DNA of 21,864 nucleotides, taken from contig CAZJTP010000060.1 of assembly GCA_964548955.1 (NCBI GenBank), positions 1-21,864 on the forward strand. Direction: 5' to 3'. The notes beneath the pieces were generated by a model that worked only from the letters and a program-made list of their open reading frames with translations, did no database searches and was not told where the DNA came from. Positions 6,906-14,788 of the stretch are shown piece by piece; the stretch's first letter is position 1, and each line of letters starts with the position of its first letter. The stretch comes from GCA-020344555 sp964548955. GTDB taxonomy: Bacteria > Planctomycetota > Phycisphaerae > UBA1845. Made by a program: the position numbers and the translations under genes.

Positions 6906-7271
6906 ATGATCGAGATACCGTTGAGTGGCACATGCGCCGCAATGATCGACGAGGAGGACGAGGAGCTGGTCAAGCAGCACGGCCCCTGGCGTGCGTTGCG
7001 ACAGCCGCACACGAGCTACGCCATCGCGCGGCTCCCATCCATCGAGGGAAAGCAACAGACCCTATACATGCACAGGCTCGTAATGCATGCGCGGCCGGGG
7101 CAGGTCGTCATGCACGCCGACCGCAACGGATTGAACAACACGCGCGACAACCTGCGGGTCCGGGAGGCAGCATCAAGTGCCATCATGCCGCAGGCCGACC
7201 GCCCTGCGGCGTCGGGGCAAGGTGAACAAACCCAGGCAACTGATCGACGAATCACGGAGGGGGAGAGATGA
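6906..7271 (+). CDS. HNH endonuclease, phage/homing type
   Basis: A 121-residue protein. The N-terminal part (IEIPLSGTCAAMIDEEDEELV...WRAL....SYAIARL) and the core MHRLVMHARPGQVVMHADRNGLNNTRDNLRV (residues 55-85) follow the pattern of small phage and homing HNH nucleases, with H56, H70, N76 and N82 as candidate active-site residues. The usual Asp before the second His is Met here, so activity may be weakened. The last 35 residues are low complexity. A G-rich ribosome site (gggggagc) precedes the ATG. Its stop overlaps the start of the next gene (ATGA), so the two are co-translated. Confidence 0.75.
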   Translation: MIEIPLSGTCAAMIDEEDEELVKQHGPWRALRQPHTSYAIARLPSIEGKQQTLYMHRLVMHARPGQVVMHADRNGLNNTRDNLRVREAASSAIMPQADRPAASGQGEQTQATDRRITEGER

Positions 7272-7732
7272 ACACCTTTCTAGCGAGTGATGAGAGTGGC
7301 TGGGATGTCTTACGCGAACAACTGGCCGAGCTGCGCCGGGAAGGCGTGGACATGTTTGAGCGGATCGAGGTCGTGGAGCAGGAACTCCAGCGGCTGGAGA
7401 GTGAGGGCCGAAGGGTGGGTCGTGTTCTGACGAACTGGGAGGATATGCAGCAGATGCTCCTCGAGCTCTTTCGGCGCGACCAGGTGGGCTTTGGCTATGT
7501 CCGGGTGTTTGCGGAGATGCTGCACCAAATCGCCCGCGAACGGCAGCACGCCTCCTCCGCCGTCGTAGGCGAGACGAATGGCGCCGCGAAGCTGACCGAG
7601 TCCGCGGTGCGCGACATCCGCCGCCGAAGGCAGGAGGGCGAGACCACGAGGTCCCTCGCGGCGGAGTACGGCGTCGCCGACGGCACTGTGAAGGACGCGG
7701 CGCGGCGCAGGACCTGGCGGCATCTCCCGTAA
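7268..7732 (+). CDS. Coiled-coil plus C-terminal helix-turn-helix protein
   Basis: A 154-residue protein. Residues 14-55 are a charged heptad-like helix (LREQLAELRREGVDMFERIEVVEQELQ). Residues 106-150 (AAKLTESAVRDIRRRRQEGETTRSLAAEYGVADGTVKDAARRRTW) match the helix-turn-helix found at the C-terminus of phage HNH nucleases. It starts inside the stop of the preceding HNH gene. One reading is that nuclease and DNA-binding parts of a homing-type enzyme are split over two coupled genes; another is an independent regulator. DNA binding is well supported; the partner role is inferred. Confidence 0.7.
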   Translation: MNTFLASDESGWDVLREQLAELRREGVDMFERIEVVEQELQRLESEGRRVGRVLTNWEDMQQMLLELFRRDQVGFGYVRVFAEMLHQIARERQHASSAVVGETNGAAKLTESAVRDIRRRRQEGETTRSLAAEYGVADGTVKDAARRRTWRHLP

Positions 7733-7987
7733 TTGGGTCGCCCGAGCTGCTTGCGCTCATCGACGCCCACGGAAACACGCTTCTTGCCCATCGCGGCCTC
7801 AGGCCCTGTGGACCCGTCGCCCTGGTTATCGGGTGACCACACGGCAGGGGATCGCGACGACCCTTTTCTCCGGACATGCAGGGGTCTGAATCCGGAGGTG
7901 AAGTAGGCGTGTGGCAGCCCCTACCGTGGGACAGCCTCAGCCGAGCTGCCGCATGGGCTTCGCCACGGTCCGCTGGCAGCGGCCCCG

Positions 7988-8926
7988 TCACGCGGTCACC
8001 ACCCATGAGTCAGGGAGGCCCTTTCGCAATGCGGCGACTTGATGAGCGGTTGCTCCCCAAAGAGCTATCGCTGACGGAAACGGAGCCGCTGTGTCAGCCG
8101 AGCCGAAGGTGAGCCTTCCGCGCAAGAAAAACACCGTGGCGGTGCCTGCGACATGCTGGTGCCAGTAGCGCGTGTCGGTACGGGCCGGGATGAGGGCGAC
8201 CACCGTGCGGGCGTTGCCGCAGTGCACTTCGTCCTTCGCCTTGGCCACCCACGCCTTGAGTCCCCGGCCATAAGGCGGGTTGACGAACACCGTCCCATGC
8301 CACGGCAGGGATAGGCCGTCGTCCGCCTCGGTGAAGTGGACGCGGGCCTTGACCGGGGCGGTCGCCCGGTTTGCCGTGGGCGAGCATGGATCAAGGTCGA
8401 TGGCGCCGACCGCCTCGTAGAGAATATCGAGGACCTGGGCCGGCGTCTGCCACTTCATCGAAGTCGAGCTGTTTCCGGAGTTGACATAGAAGGGCTTTCG
8501 GATGCCCGGCTCCGCTAAGTAATGGCCGCTTCCAAGGACGGCGAGAACGCGGTCTAGGACGGTTAGGCGCCCTTGAGATCGTTTCTCAAGGGCAACGACG
8601 GTGGGCGGCGTGGTGGCGGCAAGCGATGCCAGCGCCCGCTGCGACAGGTGGCGTCTCCTGCGGAGGGCCGCGACGCGTTGGCCGATGGCCTCACCCGGCG
8701 GCAGATTCCGCCCTTCCACGACAAGCGAAAGAGCGGACAGGGCCTTTCCCCACGACGAGAGGTTTCCCCTGCCGCCCTCAAGTAGCCGTACCGTCGGAAC
8801 CGAAAGGCCAGCTTGTTCGGCAAGCCCAAGCTGCGTGAGACGGCGCTTTTTGCGGGCCTCTCGTAGGCATCTTCCGAGGCGATTTTGGCAAGGAACTTTT
8901 ATCACACCGCACCGATTCTCGGCCAA
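7988..8926 (-). CDS. Double XRE helix-turn-helix fused to phage-type N6-adenine methyltransferase (Dam)
   Basis: A 312-residue fusion. Residues 16-70 and 79-135 are two XRE-type helix-turn-helix domains (LREARKKRRLTQLGLAEQAGLS and VAALRRRRHLSQRALASLA). Residues 150-312 resemble the phage DNA N6-adenine methyltransferase family: IDLDPCSP, then TVFVNPPYG as the catalytic NPPY motif, then VVALIPARTDT and FPSAIALWG. It would methylate adenine while binding a specific operator, or act as its own repressor. The start is uncertain: TTG 8926 gives the full length, and an in-frame GTG at 8905 also keeps both HTH domains; neither has a strong ribosome site. It is divergent from the gene at 9142. Confidence 0.85.
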   Translation of the reverse strand: MAENRCGVIKVPCQNRLGRCLREARKKRRLTQLGLAEQAGLSVPTVRLLEGGRGNLSSWGKALSALSLVVEGRNLPPGEAIGQRVAALRRRRHLSQRALASLAATTPPTVVALEKRSQGRLTVLDRVLAVLGSGHYLAEPGIRKPFYVNSGNSSTSMKWQTPAQVLDILYEAVGAIDLDPCSPTANRATAPVKARVHFTEADDGLSLPWHGTVFVNPPYGRGLKAWVAKAKDEVHCGNARTVVALIPARTDTRYWHQHVAGTATVFFLRGRLTFGSADTAAPFPSAIALWGATAHQVAALRKGLPDSWVVTA

Positions 8927-9141
8927 AAACCAAAGAGACCTTTAGCGACGGAAGGCCGGATTCTAGGGGTGGTGGGGTGCGGTCAGGGGGCTTCGGCCCA
9001 CGCGGCCAGCCCCTTGCCTGCCGTTTCGTGTTACCGGGTCTATATCCTTTCCGTAGGCAAGTCATGGAGCAACCATGTTCTTGGCGCCCTGGGTGCGTTG
9101 CCATCGGGGTTGGCGAGTCAACCATAGAAGGAAGCGAAACA

Positions 9142-9513
9142 ATGAACGACAAGCATGACGGAACACGAGAACCGCAGCCGCAAGAGCAAAGATTGGTTCA
9201 CTGGGATCGAGTGGCGTGGGTGACGATGGATCGGCACATCCGGGCGCGGGAACCAACCCGTTTGGAGTGGGTCATCGGAACTACGCTTGCCAACGCCGTC
9301 GCAGTGGCCAACTCGGCTTTCTGTGGTGACGAAGCGCGGCCGGATGTGCGTCAAATGATTGATATCATTGCCGGCGGAACAAACGCGTGCATGCTGGATG
9401 ACACGATTCTACTGCTCAGGGACACGCTGAAGCACTGCATCCGGAGAGGTGATTCTTCGCTATTCGCTGCGAAAAGTGCGGATGAGGAAGACATGGATAT
9501 GGTCGTTGGATGA
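9142..9513 (+). CDS. Unknown small protein, first of a coupled pair
   Basis: A 123-residue protein I do not recognise. It starts NDKHDGTREPQPQEQRL with a charged N-terminus, then a mainly helical body (LEWVIGTTLANAVAVANSAF; MIDIIAGGTNACMLDDTILLLRDTL) and an acidic tail (SADEEDMDMVVG). No membrane or signal segment is clear. The start is ATG 9142, because AAGGAAG lies about 8 bases upstream; an ORF extension to 8977 has no such support. Its stop overlaps a possible ATG of the next ORF (ATGA at 9510). It is transcribed away from the XRE-Dam gene, so the 215-bp gap may hold divergent promoters. Confidence 0.65.
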   Translation: MNDKHDGTREPQPQEQRLVHWDRVAWVTMDRHIRAREPTRLEWVIGTTLANAVAVANSAFCGDEARPDVRQMIDIIAGGTNACMLDDTILLLRDTLKHCIRRGDSSLFAAKSADEEDMDMVVG

Positions 9514-9740
9514 CGGCACTCGCCGACGCTGCGCCGTCCCCGAAGACTTCCCCAGGACGCCCTCATCCCATAACCGGAAACCAAATCGTTTCCGTAGGTG
9601 AAGCGAACCTCGGCCAGCATGACCACAGCGACCAGGCCGCGCGCGTCTGGGGCGACGACCGCGTTCCCGTCGCGCGGCCCGGCCCTCCGATGCGTCGTCG
9701 GCGGGAGGTCGTAGCGACCCATTGGGGGAGCGACACTGGT

Positions 9741-10538
9741 ATGGCACAGAGGAAGAAGCAGTCGGTGTGGGGCGTCCTCGCCCGTCTCGGTCTCAAGGGC
9801 GACCGGGGCGACCGGGACGAGATCATCCAGCATGTATTCGAGACGACCTCGCGCCTCACCGTGCGGTCGGCCAGCGGTGAACCCATCGAGGGCGGTGATT
9901 TCCTCGTCGGAGTGTTTGAAAGTCTGGGCAGCGCGAAGGACTGGCCCCCTGTCGGAGGCCGCGAGTGGAGCCGGCTTCGTTCAAAGGCGCTGGGGATCGT
10001 GATGAGGAAACTTGCGACCGAGGGCCTGCTCGACGCTATTGCGGTCGGCGCCGAGGGGGTGTCGCCAGCCCACATCCCAGGGACGAGCGCGGATGCGCGG
10101 AGCGAGGAAGGCGAAGGTAACCAGCAGGTTGGCGAGGGTGCCGACGCTGGCCAGGACTCACGCGGCGGGGGCGGGACTGAGGAGATGCCAGGTCTCGGGG
10201 TGGAGGTCGCGTCGGCGTTTATTCGCCGCGGCATGGACAACCCGGATGTGGGGTTCCGGTGCCTCGGACGCGACACTCCGATGCGGATCATCTGGCGCTG
10301 GGCACGGGAGACCTGCCCCGATGTGCCGCCGGAAGCCCTCGTGTCGTTGAAGGACCGTCTCGCCGAGGTGGCCTACCGCGACGACGATGGTCACCTGCTG
10401 GGCGCGGTGATGCTGCGTGCGCTCGAGGACGAGCTTGATGCGGGGAGCAACGACGAGAGGTGGCTGTTGACGATCACTTATTTCGAGGATGCGATAGACG
10501 CATTGCGGCGCGTGTTCGAGAGGCTGGCGTTGCTTTGA
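9741..10538 (+). CDS. Unknown protein, second of the pair
   Basis: A 265-residue unknown protein. The N-terminal part (AQRKKQSVWGVLARLGLKGDRGDRDEIIQHVFE) is followed by a mixed domain to about residue 115, a low-complexity acidic/Gly linker (about 120-155) and a helical C-terminal domain (VASAFIRRGMDNPDVGF...EDAIDALRRVFERLALL). The start is unclear. The same frame is open from an ATG at 9510 that overlaps the previous stop; the extra 77 residues are low complexity. ATG 9741 has GGGGGAG 10 bases upstream and gives a protein-like N-terminus, so I prefer it. A hairpin at 10597-10618 follows the gene. Confidence 0.65.
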   Translation: MAQRKKQSVWGVLARLGLKGDRGDRDEIIQHVFETTSRLTVRSASGEPIEGGDFLVGVFESLGSAKDWPPVGGREWSRLRSKALGIVMRKLATEGLLDAIAVGAEGVSPAHIPGTSADARSEEGEGNQQVGEGADAGQDSRGGGGTEEMPGLGVEVASAFIRRGMDNPDVGFRCLGRDTPMRIIWRWARETCPDVPPEALVSLKDRLAEVAYRDDDGHLLGAVMLRALEDELDAGSNDERWLLTITYFEDAIDALRRVFERLALL

Positions 10539-10596
10539 CTCAGGGGCCGATTGACCTGCACGACGACACGGCGCGGGACGGCCTGCTGAGGGAAGG

Positions 10597-10618
10597 CACG
10601 CCCGCGTAAGCGGGCGTG
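10597..10618. terminator. Hairpin after the 9741-10538 gene
   Basis: CACGCCCGC and GCGGGCGTG form a perfect 9-bp stem with loop GTAA, 59 bp after the stop. There is no U tract. It sits between two gene pairs, as expected for a transcript boundary. Confidence 0.5.
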
Positions 10619-10639
10619 GCCCGAGATTCAGGGGGTAAC

Positions 10640-10894
10640 ATGGATCGGGTGGATCGCGTCAGATGTGAGGCGTGCCGGACATTGGTACCGGCCGACGGGG
10701 ACCTCGTACTCAAGGTGATGGTGACCACCGGAAATGATCGTCCGCTTGTGGGCGAGATGTCCATGACGACGGCCCGCCCGGCGTGCTTTTGCACCGGATG
10801 CGTCGTGCCGAGCGTTACGCTGACGGTAGCGCGGCTCATCGGCACGCAGCAGGCGAGGTCGCCCGTGCGAGGCTTGCGGCCGGCAGCGAGATGA
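10640..10894 (+). CDS. Small protein with possible zinc-binding cysteines
   Basis: An 84-residue protein with RCEACR near the N-terminus (residues 8-13) and CFCTGC in the middle (about 51-56), a possible four-cysteine zinc site of CxxC type. The rest is unremarkable. GGGGG lies 6 bases before ATG 10640, better than the 10616 GTG-like extension. Its stop overlaps the next start (ATGA at 10891). I do not recognise a family; the zinc-ribbon reading is from cysteine spacing only. Confidence 0.6.
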   Translation: MDRVDRVRCEACRTLVPADGDLVLKVMVTTGNDRPLVGEMSMTTARPACFCTGCVVPSVTLTVARLIGTQQARSPVRGLRPAAR

Positions 10895-11202
10895 ACATGA
10901 CGGATGACGGAATAATGTCACTATTGGACGAGCTCGGATGGCACGGCGTACCAGCCCTCACGGCGTTCAGTAACATCATGTGGCTGTACCTGGCGGCAGG
11001 CTTGGACCCGGATGTTCCTCTGCGCCTGATCGCCAACCGGGGCATCGGGGCAAGGGCGTGCTGCGGGCGAGCCGCCCTGGCTATGGCCGAAGAGGCCCGG
11101 CGTGTGGGAGTGCTCGATGTGCTTCGTCGTCCGCGTGTTCTCAGGCCGGCGGAGGCGCTCGCGCTTCTCGAGCGCGTGTATGGAGGTAACGGCAAGGCGT
11201 GA
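10891..11202 (+). CDS. Unknown small protein coupled to the zinc-ribbon-like gene
   Basis: A 103-residue mostly helical protein (SLLDELGWHGVPALTAFSN; AALAMAEEARRVGVLDVLRR; AEALALLERVYGG). No family is recognised. The start is ATG 10891, overlapping the preceding stop; the longer open frame from 10783 lies within the previous gene. Real coding is supported by the overlap and composition. Confidence 0.55.
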   Translation: MNMTDDGIMSLLDELGWHGVPALTAFSNIMWLYLAAGLDPDVPLRLIANRGIGARACCGRAALAMAEEARRVGVLDVLRRPRVLRPAEALALLERVYGGNGKA

Positions 11203-11544
11203 TGAGAGGCGATCTGTGTTTCCAGAGCGGAATCGTCTGTTAGGTGTGACGAATCCCTGGCATTGTCGAACTCGACCGGAATATTCATTGGCTTTGAACG
11301 GCAACAGCATCCCCGTTCTTGAGTCCTAAACTGGGGTCCGAAGCTGCCGACATGTCGCCGAGGCGCGCGTAGATGGCGTTCGCGGGTGAATGAATGGTCC
11401 GTTCACAGGGCCCAAACACCATCGGGGGCATCCGTGCGGGTGTCCGGAGGAGCGGTTTACTGGGCGCCGGGTGCGTCTCCTGAACGGGATTGCCGTGTTC
11501 CCCTCGGTCTTCCGGGGATGGCGGCGTAGTCGAAGGCGGATGCG
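11203..11544. other. Intergenic stretch, nothing recognised
   Basis: About 340 bp with no ORF of convincing composition. It precedes a membrane-anchored protein gene. No strong hairpin or promoter is clear. Confidence 0.4.
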
Positions 11545-12159
11545 ATGCTCCACGACCTATGCGGACAGCTAGCATTGGCCGTTACGGCGATGGCCACACT
11601 GCTCGCGGTCGCGGCGGCGGTTGTCGCTGCGTTGGCGGTCCGGCAGGCAGGGGCCAAGGTGGAGCGACGCGCATGGACCTTCTGCCCTGTTTGCGGGCGA
11701 CCTCGACCCGACGGTACAGCGACTGCCGGCGCGCCTAGGCCACGAGGGGTCACGACCCTTTCGCCAGCCGGAGAACCGGACACGATTGCCCCCGCACGAT
11801 GCATGTACGGAAGACGGATACCCGATTCGCCGCTCCCGTCCGACCTGCTGCGAGCCGGCTGGGTTCGTGGCAAGGCTCTCGCCATGAACGCCGTCGGCGA
11901 CCGTTTGGTGAACACCACGCCTGGAGATTGGAGTGATCCAGTGGCCTGGTCCTTGGCCGGGGCCGTGCTGGGAGCGATCCGCGAGCCCAGGGTGCAGAGT
12001 GTGTATGACCAGTGCGCGGCCGATGTCATTCGACAGTTCTACGGCGTGTTGGACCCCGTCGAGTGGGCCTGTGACCCTGACCGTATCCAGGAAGAAGTGG
12101 TGGCGGTTGCGGCTGAGACCGAACGCAGGTTGTTTAGCCGGGTGGGACGAGACGCTTGA
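11545..12159 (+). CDS. Membrane-anchored protein with one zinc-knuckle-like motif
   Basis: A 204-residue protein. Residues 8-34 form one hydrophobic helix (LALAVTAMATLLAVAAAVVAA), probably an N-terminal anchor. CPVCGRPRPDG follows at about 47-57, a half zinc ribbon. The C-terminal 90 residues (MNAVGDRLVN...VWSLAGAVLGAIREPR...VYDQCAADVIRQFYGVLDP) look like a folded cytosolic or periplasmic domain of unknown type. A hairpin (12186-12204) follows the stop. The ribosome site is weak (gaaggcgg). Function unknown. Confidence 0.6.
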   Translation: MLHDLCGQLALAVTAMATLLAVAAAVVAALAVRQAGAKVERRAWTFCPVCGRPRPDGTATAGAPRPRGVTTLSPAGEPDTIAPARCMYGRRIPDSPLPSDLLRAGWVRGKALAMNAVGDRLVNTTPGDWSDPVAWSLAGAVLGAIREPRVQSVYDQCAADVIRQFYGVLDPVEWACDPDRIQEEVVAVAAETERRLFSRVGRDA

Positions 12160-12185
12160 CAGTCCGACCGAAGCTGCTGAAGGAA

Positions 12186-12204
12186 GGGCCGCCGAAGGCG
12201 GCCC
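12186..12204. terminator. Hairpin after the membrane-anchored protein gene
   Basis: GGGCCGCC and GGCGGCCC form a perfect 8-bp stem around GAA, 26 bp after the stop. There is no U tract. Confidence 0.5.
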
Positions 12205-12364
12205 GGAACCGGGAAATCGCAGGGGCGAGGGGTGACATTTGAAGTCCCGCGCGGCCAGGGGCCGTTCCCGGCACCCTGAGGCGTGATTCGGAGAGCCATG
12301 CAGCACTGCCGTTTGAACTGAACAATTCCTGTCGCAGGTTTCGGCGGCGGGACGGAGGGCAAGC

Positions 12365-12973
12365 GTGGCAACAGCCATCTACGCGAGGATCAGTTCACGG
12401 TCGCAGACAACGGCCTCGCAGCGGAGGGAGATCGAGCGCTACCTGTCTGCCAACGACATCACGGACGCACGGTGGTACATCGACGAGGGCATCAGCGGCG
12501 CGGTGATGGACCGTCCCGCACTGCACGACCTAAAGCGGTCGATCTTCCTGGGCGAGACGACGACCGTGATCGTCTACGCCTTGGACCGGATCGCCAGAAA
12601 TGCTGTCGAAGGAATGGTGTTGCTCGCGGACTGGCTCAAGCACGGCGTGCGTCTGGTGGTCATTACCCTGCAAGTCGATTTCGCCGGTGAGATCGGTCAG
12701 ATGATCGCATCCCTGCTTTTGCATATCGCGCAGATGGAACGGTCGCGGCTCCGTGAACGCCAAGCCGCCGGGATCGCGGCGGCGCAGGCGGCAGGCAGAA
12801 AGTGGGGAGGCCGGAAACCCGGCACCGGGTTGAGTGCCAATCCCCAACGGGTCATCGAGCTTCGCCGACGGGGACTCACGATCCGCGAGGTGGCGGCCGC
12901 GCTTGGCATTTCGACAAGGACCGTTTCTCGAATGGTCAAGCGTGCCGAGGGGAACGTCGACGCCTGCCGCTGA
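12365..12973 (+). CDS. Serine recombinase, resolvase/invertase family
   Basis: A 202-residue small serine recombinase, usual length. IYARIS places the catalytic Ser at residue 10, with Arg8 beside it; YALDRIAR (Arg75, Arg78) and MERSRLRERQ (near 124-133) are family motifs. The C-terminal 45 residues (ELRRRGLTIREVAAALGISTRTVSRMVKR) are the helix-turn-helix DNA-binding domain. The start is GTG 12365, with GGAGGG six bases upstream. No transposase gene is adjacent, so it is more likely an element-maintenance resolvase or invertase than part of a Tn3 transposon. The region after its stop holds two perfect inverted repeats that could be its site. Confidence 0.95.
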   Translation: MATAIYARISSRSQTTASQRREIERYLSANDITDARWYIDEGISGAVMDRPALHDLKRSIFLGETTTVIVYALDRIARNAVEGMVLLADWLKHGVRLVVITLQVDFAGEIGQMIASLLLHIAQMERSRLRERQAAGIAAAQAAGRKWGGRKPGTGLSANPQRVIELRRRGLTIREVAAALGISTRTVSRMVKRAEGNVDACR

Positions 12974-13309
12974 TCCACATCACGAACGACCGACCAGGAA
13001 GGTCCCCAAACGATAGGGTCAAAGCGCCATTGATGTTGGCGAATCGACAATCACGAAATCCACCTAGAACTCGGCGACTCAACACCGCCCGGAAAAGCCG
13101 GGGCGGGTTGTCAACCCCACCCGGATGCATAACCGGAGGCCAAAAACTTCCCACCCCGCATATTCGGGGTCGGAGTCGGAAAGCCACCCTGCGAGGCATC
13201 TCCGGCGAGACTCCTAACATCGAGTTTTCTAACACCGACCGCGCTACTCCAGAGTCGCCCGTGGGCGCGTTGCGAGAACCCACGCGTGGACGCTCACGAA
13301 GCCGACAGC
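12974..13309. other. Intergenic region with two inverted repeats, possible recombinase site
   Basis: About 335 bp with no gene. GGGTTG-T-CAACCC (13105-13117) and ACCCCG-CATATT-CGGGGT (13153-13170) are perfect palindromes about 35 bp apart. They lie just after the serine recombinase and before convergent genes, so they may be its crossover site or terminators for either side. Confidence 0.4.
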
Positions 13310-14140
13310 TCACGGCTCGGCAGGCCGCTCCGCTCTGTCAACCGTACCCCGCAATGCCGTGAGCGCTTGGAGCGCGGGCAGCAGCAGCCAAGCGAGGCAC
13401 AACAGAGACAGCAGGCCAAACCCGACCGCCATCCACGCGGCGTTCAGCTTCGTTTCGATGTTTTCCCATCCGCTCTTGAATAGGATACTACCGCACACAC
13501 CGCCTATAGCGGCGATGGCGAAAAGACTCTCCACCGTCCGCGCGATGACGAAATGTACGGCCGTCTGGATGTTCCCTAACGCGGCGGAATCACCGTCGTT
13601 CTCGCGGGTAGCCTCGGCATCCCGGACAAGCGCCTCAACATAGTTCCGCCCCGCCGCAACGCATACCGCCGATGCGGTAATGATTCCACTCCACACGAAG
13701 GCAATGATGCTAAAACCGTCGAACAGAAATCCGCCCAGTCCGGCGCACGCCAACCCAACAGCAGCCAGAACGATCCAGCGAGCGGAACCGGACATCACTC
13801 TATGTAGAACGATGAAGGCGACGCCCATCAACACGGCGAGCAATAACATCCACGGAATGTTGCGGGAATGGTCCGCTGATGTCGCGCCAAGTGTGGTTGC
13901 CATGATGGGTCGTGAGACAAGGAAGAGGGCGAAGTTGACCGAGATCTGTATGAGGACAGCGCGTTCCCTCGCAGGATTTCGCGGTGGTGCGTTTCTTCTA
14001 AGACGAACCGAACGCACGAGCCGACGGAGCGAAACCGCCAGCTTGCGAGCTTCGGTCAGTACCTCTGCACCATGATTCCTCCGCATCTGGGTCCGCTTGT
14101 CGCGCAATCGCCATACCCTACATTCTGGAAGTGGCTGCAT
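13310..14140 (-). CDS. Multi-pass membrane protein, unknown
   Basis: A protein of about 276 residues with five or six hydrophobic segments, for example IPWMLLLAVLMGVAFIVL, WIVLAAVGLACAGLGGFLF, FSIIAFVWSGIITASAVCVA, SLFAIAAIGGVCGSILF and MAVGFGLLSLLCLAWLLL. The N-terminal 75 residues are basic and cytoplasmic-looking. The start is unsure: ATG 14140 overlaps the end of the preceding coiled-coil gene, a TTG at 14152 is also open, and ATG 14086 would give 258 residues. It is the last gene of a three-gene minus-strand cluster. No family is recognised; it could anchor or export its neighbours. Confidence 0.7.
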   Translation of the reverse strand: MQPLPECRVWRLRDKRTQMRRNHGAEVLTEARKLAVSLRRLVRSVRLRRNAPPRNPARERAVLIQISVNFALFLVSRPIMATTLGATSADHSRNIPWMLLLAVLMGVAFIVLHRVMSGSARWIVLAAVGLACAGLGGFLFDGFSIIAFVWSGIITASAVCVAAGRNYVEALVRDAEATRENDGDSAALGNIQTAVHFVIARTVESLFAIAAIGGVCGSILFKSGWENIETKLNAAWMAVGFGLLSLLCLAWLLLPALQALTALRGTVDRAERPAEP

Positions 14141-14711
14141 AGGCCCCGCCAAGGGCCGCTAGCGACCGCAGCACATTTCCGACGACGAGATTGACCACGG
14201 ACGAGACGATGTTCTTCAGAAGCTGAAACCAGCGCAGAATCCGCGCCAAGAGGGACGGATTGGCTTCGCTGCGAAGTCGGTCGAGTGCCGTCTCCATCTC
14301 GCTGATCCTCGTCCGTACCCTATCAGCTTTGGTACGAAGTTTCTCGATCTTGCTTTCGCGGCGAGCGTGAACTGCCTCGTAGTGGGACTGCTGAAGGCTC
14401 TTAACGCCCCGTCGTGCAAGGTAGCCCGCCCCAAGGGTCAGCACATCGGTGCCTTTGAACTGTCGTTTTTCTCGATTGAGGGATGAGATTCTCCCTTCGA
14501 GCGCCGAAAGTTGCTGCTGGATCACGCGCTGTTTCTCATCGAGCCGCTCCGCATGGCGCTCAAACTCATCGATCTTGCTTTCGAGCTTCCTGATCTTCTT
14601 GCGGTTGAGATACTTGGCCATCTTGTCAAGCAGCCGATCAATGACACCAAGCGCATCGGCCGTGTCAACGATAGCCCGATCCAGCTCCTTTAGGCACAAT
14701 TCGCCGTCCAT
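14118..14711 (-). CDS. Coiled-coil protein with hydrophobic C-terminus
   Basis: A 197-residue protein. Residues 25-140 are a long charged coiled coil (LLDKMAKYLNRKKIRKLESK...DEKQRVIQQQLSALEGRISS; RRESKIEKLRTKADRVRTRI). The last 45 residues (LLARILRWFQLLKNIVSSVV...LAALGGAYAATSRM) are hydrophobic and could insert in or lie on a membrane. The start ATG 14711 has GGAGG 7 bases upstream, far better than the 14870 extension. It sits between the giant surface protein (78 bp) and the multi-pass membrane protein (22-bp overlap), so a shared membrane role is plausible. No family is recognised. Confidence 0.75.
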   Translation of the reverse strand: MDGELCLKELDRAIVDTADALGVIDRLLDKMAKYLNRKKIRKLESKIDEFERHAERLDEKQRVIQQQLSALEGRISSLNREKRQFKGTDVLTLGAGYLARRGVKSLQQSHYEAVHARRESKIEKLRTKADRVRTRISEMETALDRLRSEANPSLLARILRWFQLLKNIVSSVVNLVVGNVLRSLAALGGAYAATSRM

Positions 14712-14788
14712 ACTACATCCTCCGTAGCCGCCGTGACGAGCGCAGGAGATTCGATTGAACGCCGTGAGTTCGGTCCCACCACTGAACG

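Noticed and set aside
7173..8006. 277-codon minus-strand ORF
   Set aside because: Arg/Ser/Pro-rich low-complexity translation opposite the HTH gene, typical of a GC-rich shadow frame.
8977..9141. N-terminal extension of the 9142 gene
   Set aside because: No ribosome site at 8977, while ATG 9142 has AAGGAAG at a good distance.
12365..13310. Complete Tn3-type transposon
   Set aside because: Only the resolvase-type recombinase is present; no tnpA and no terminal inverted repeats were seen.
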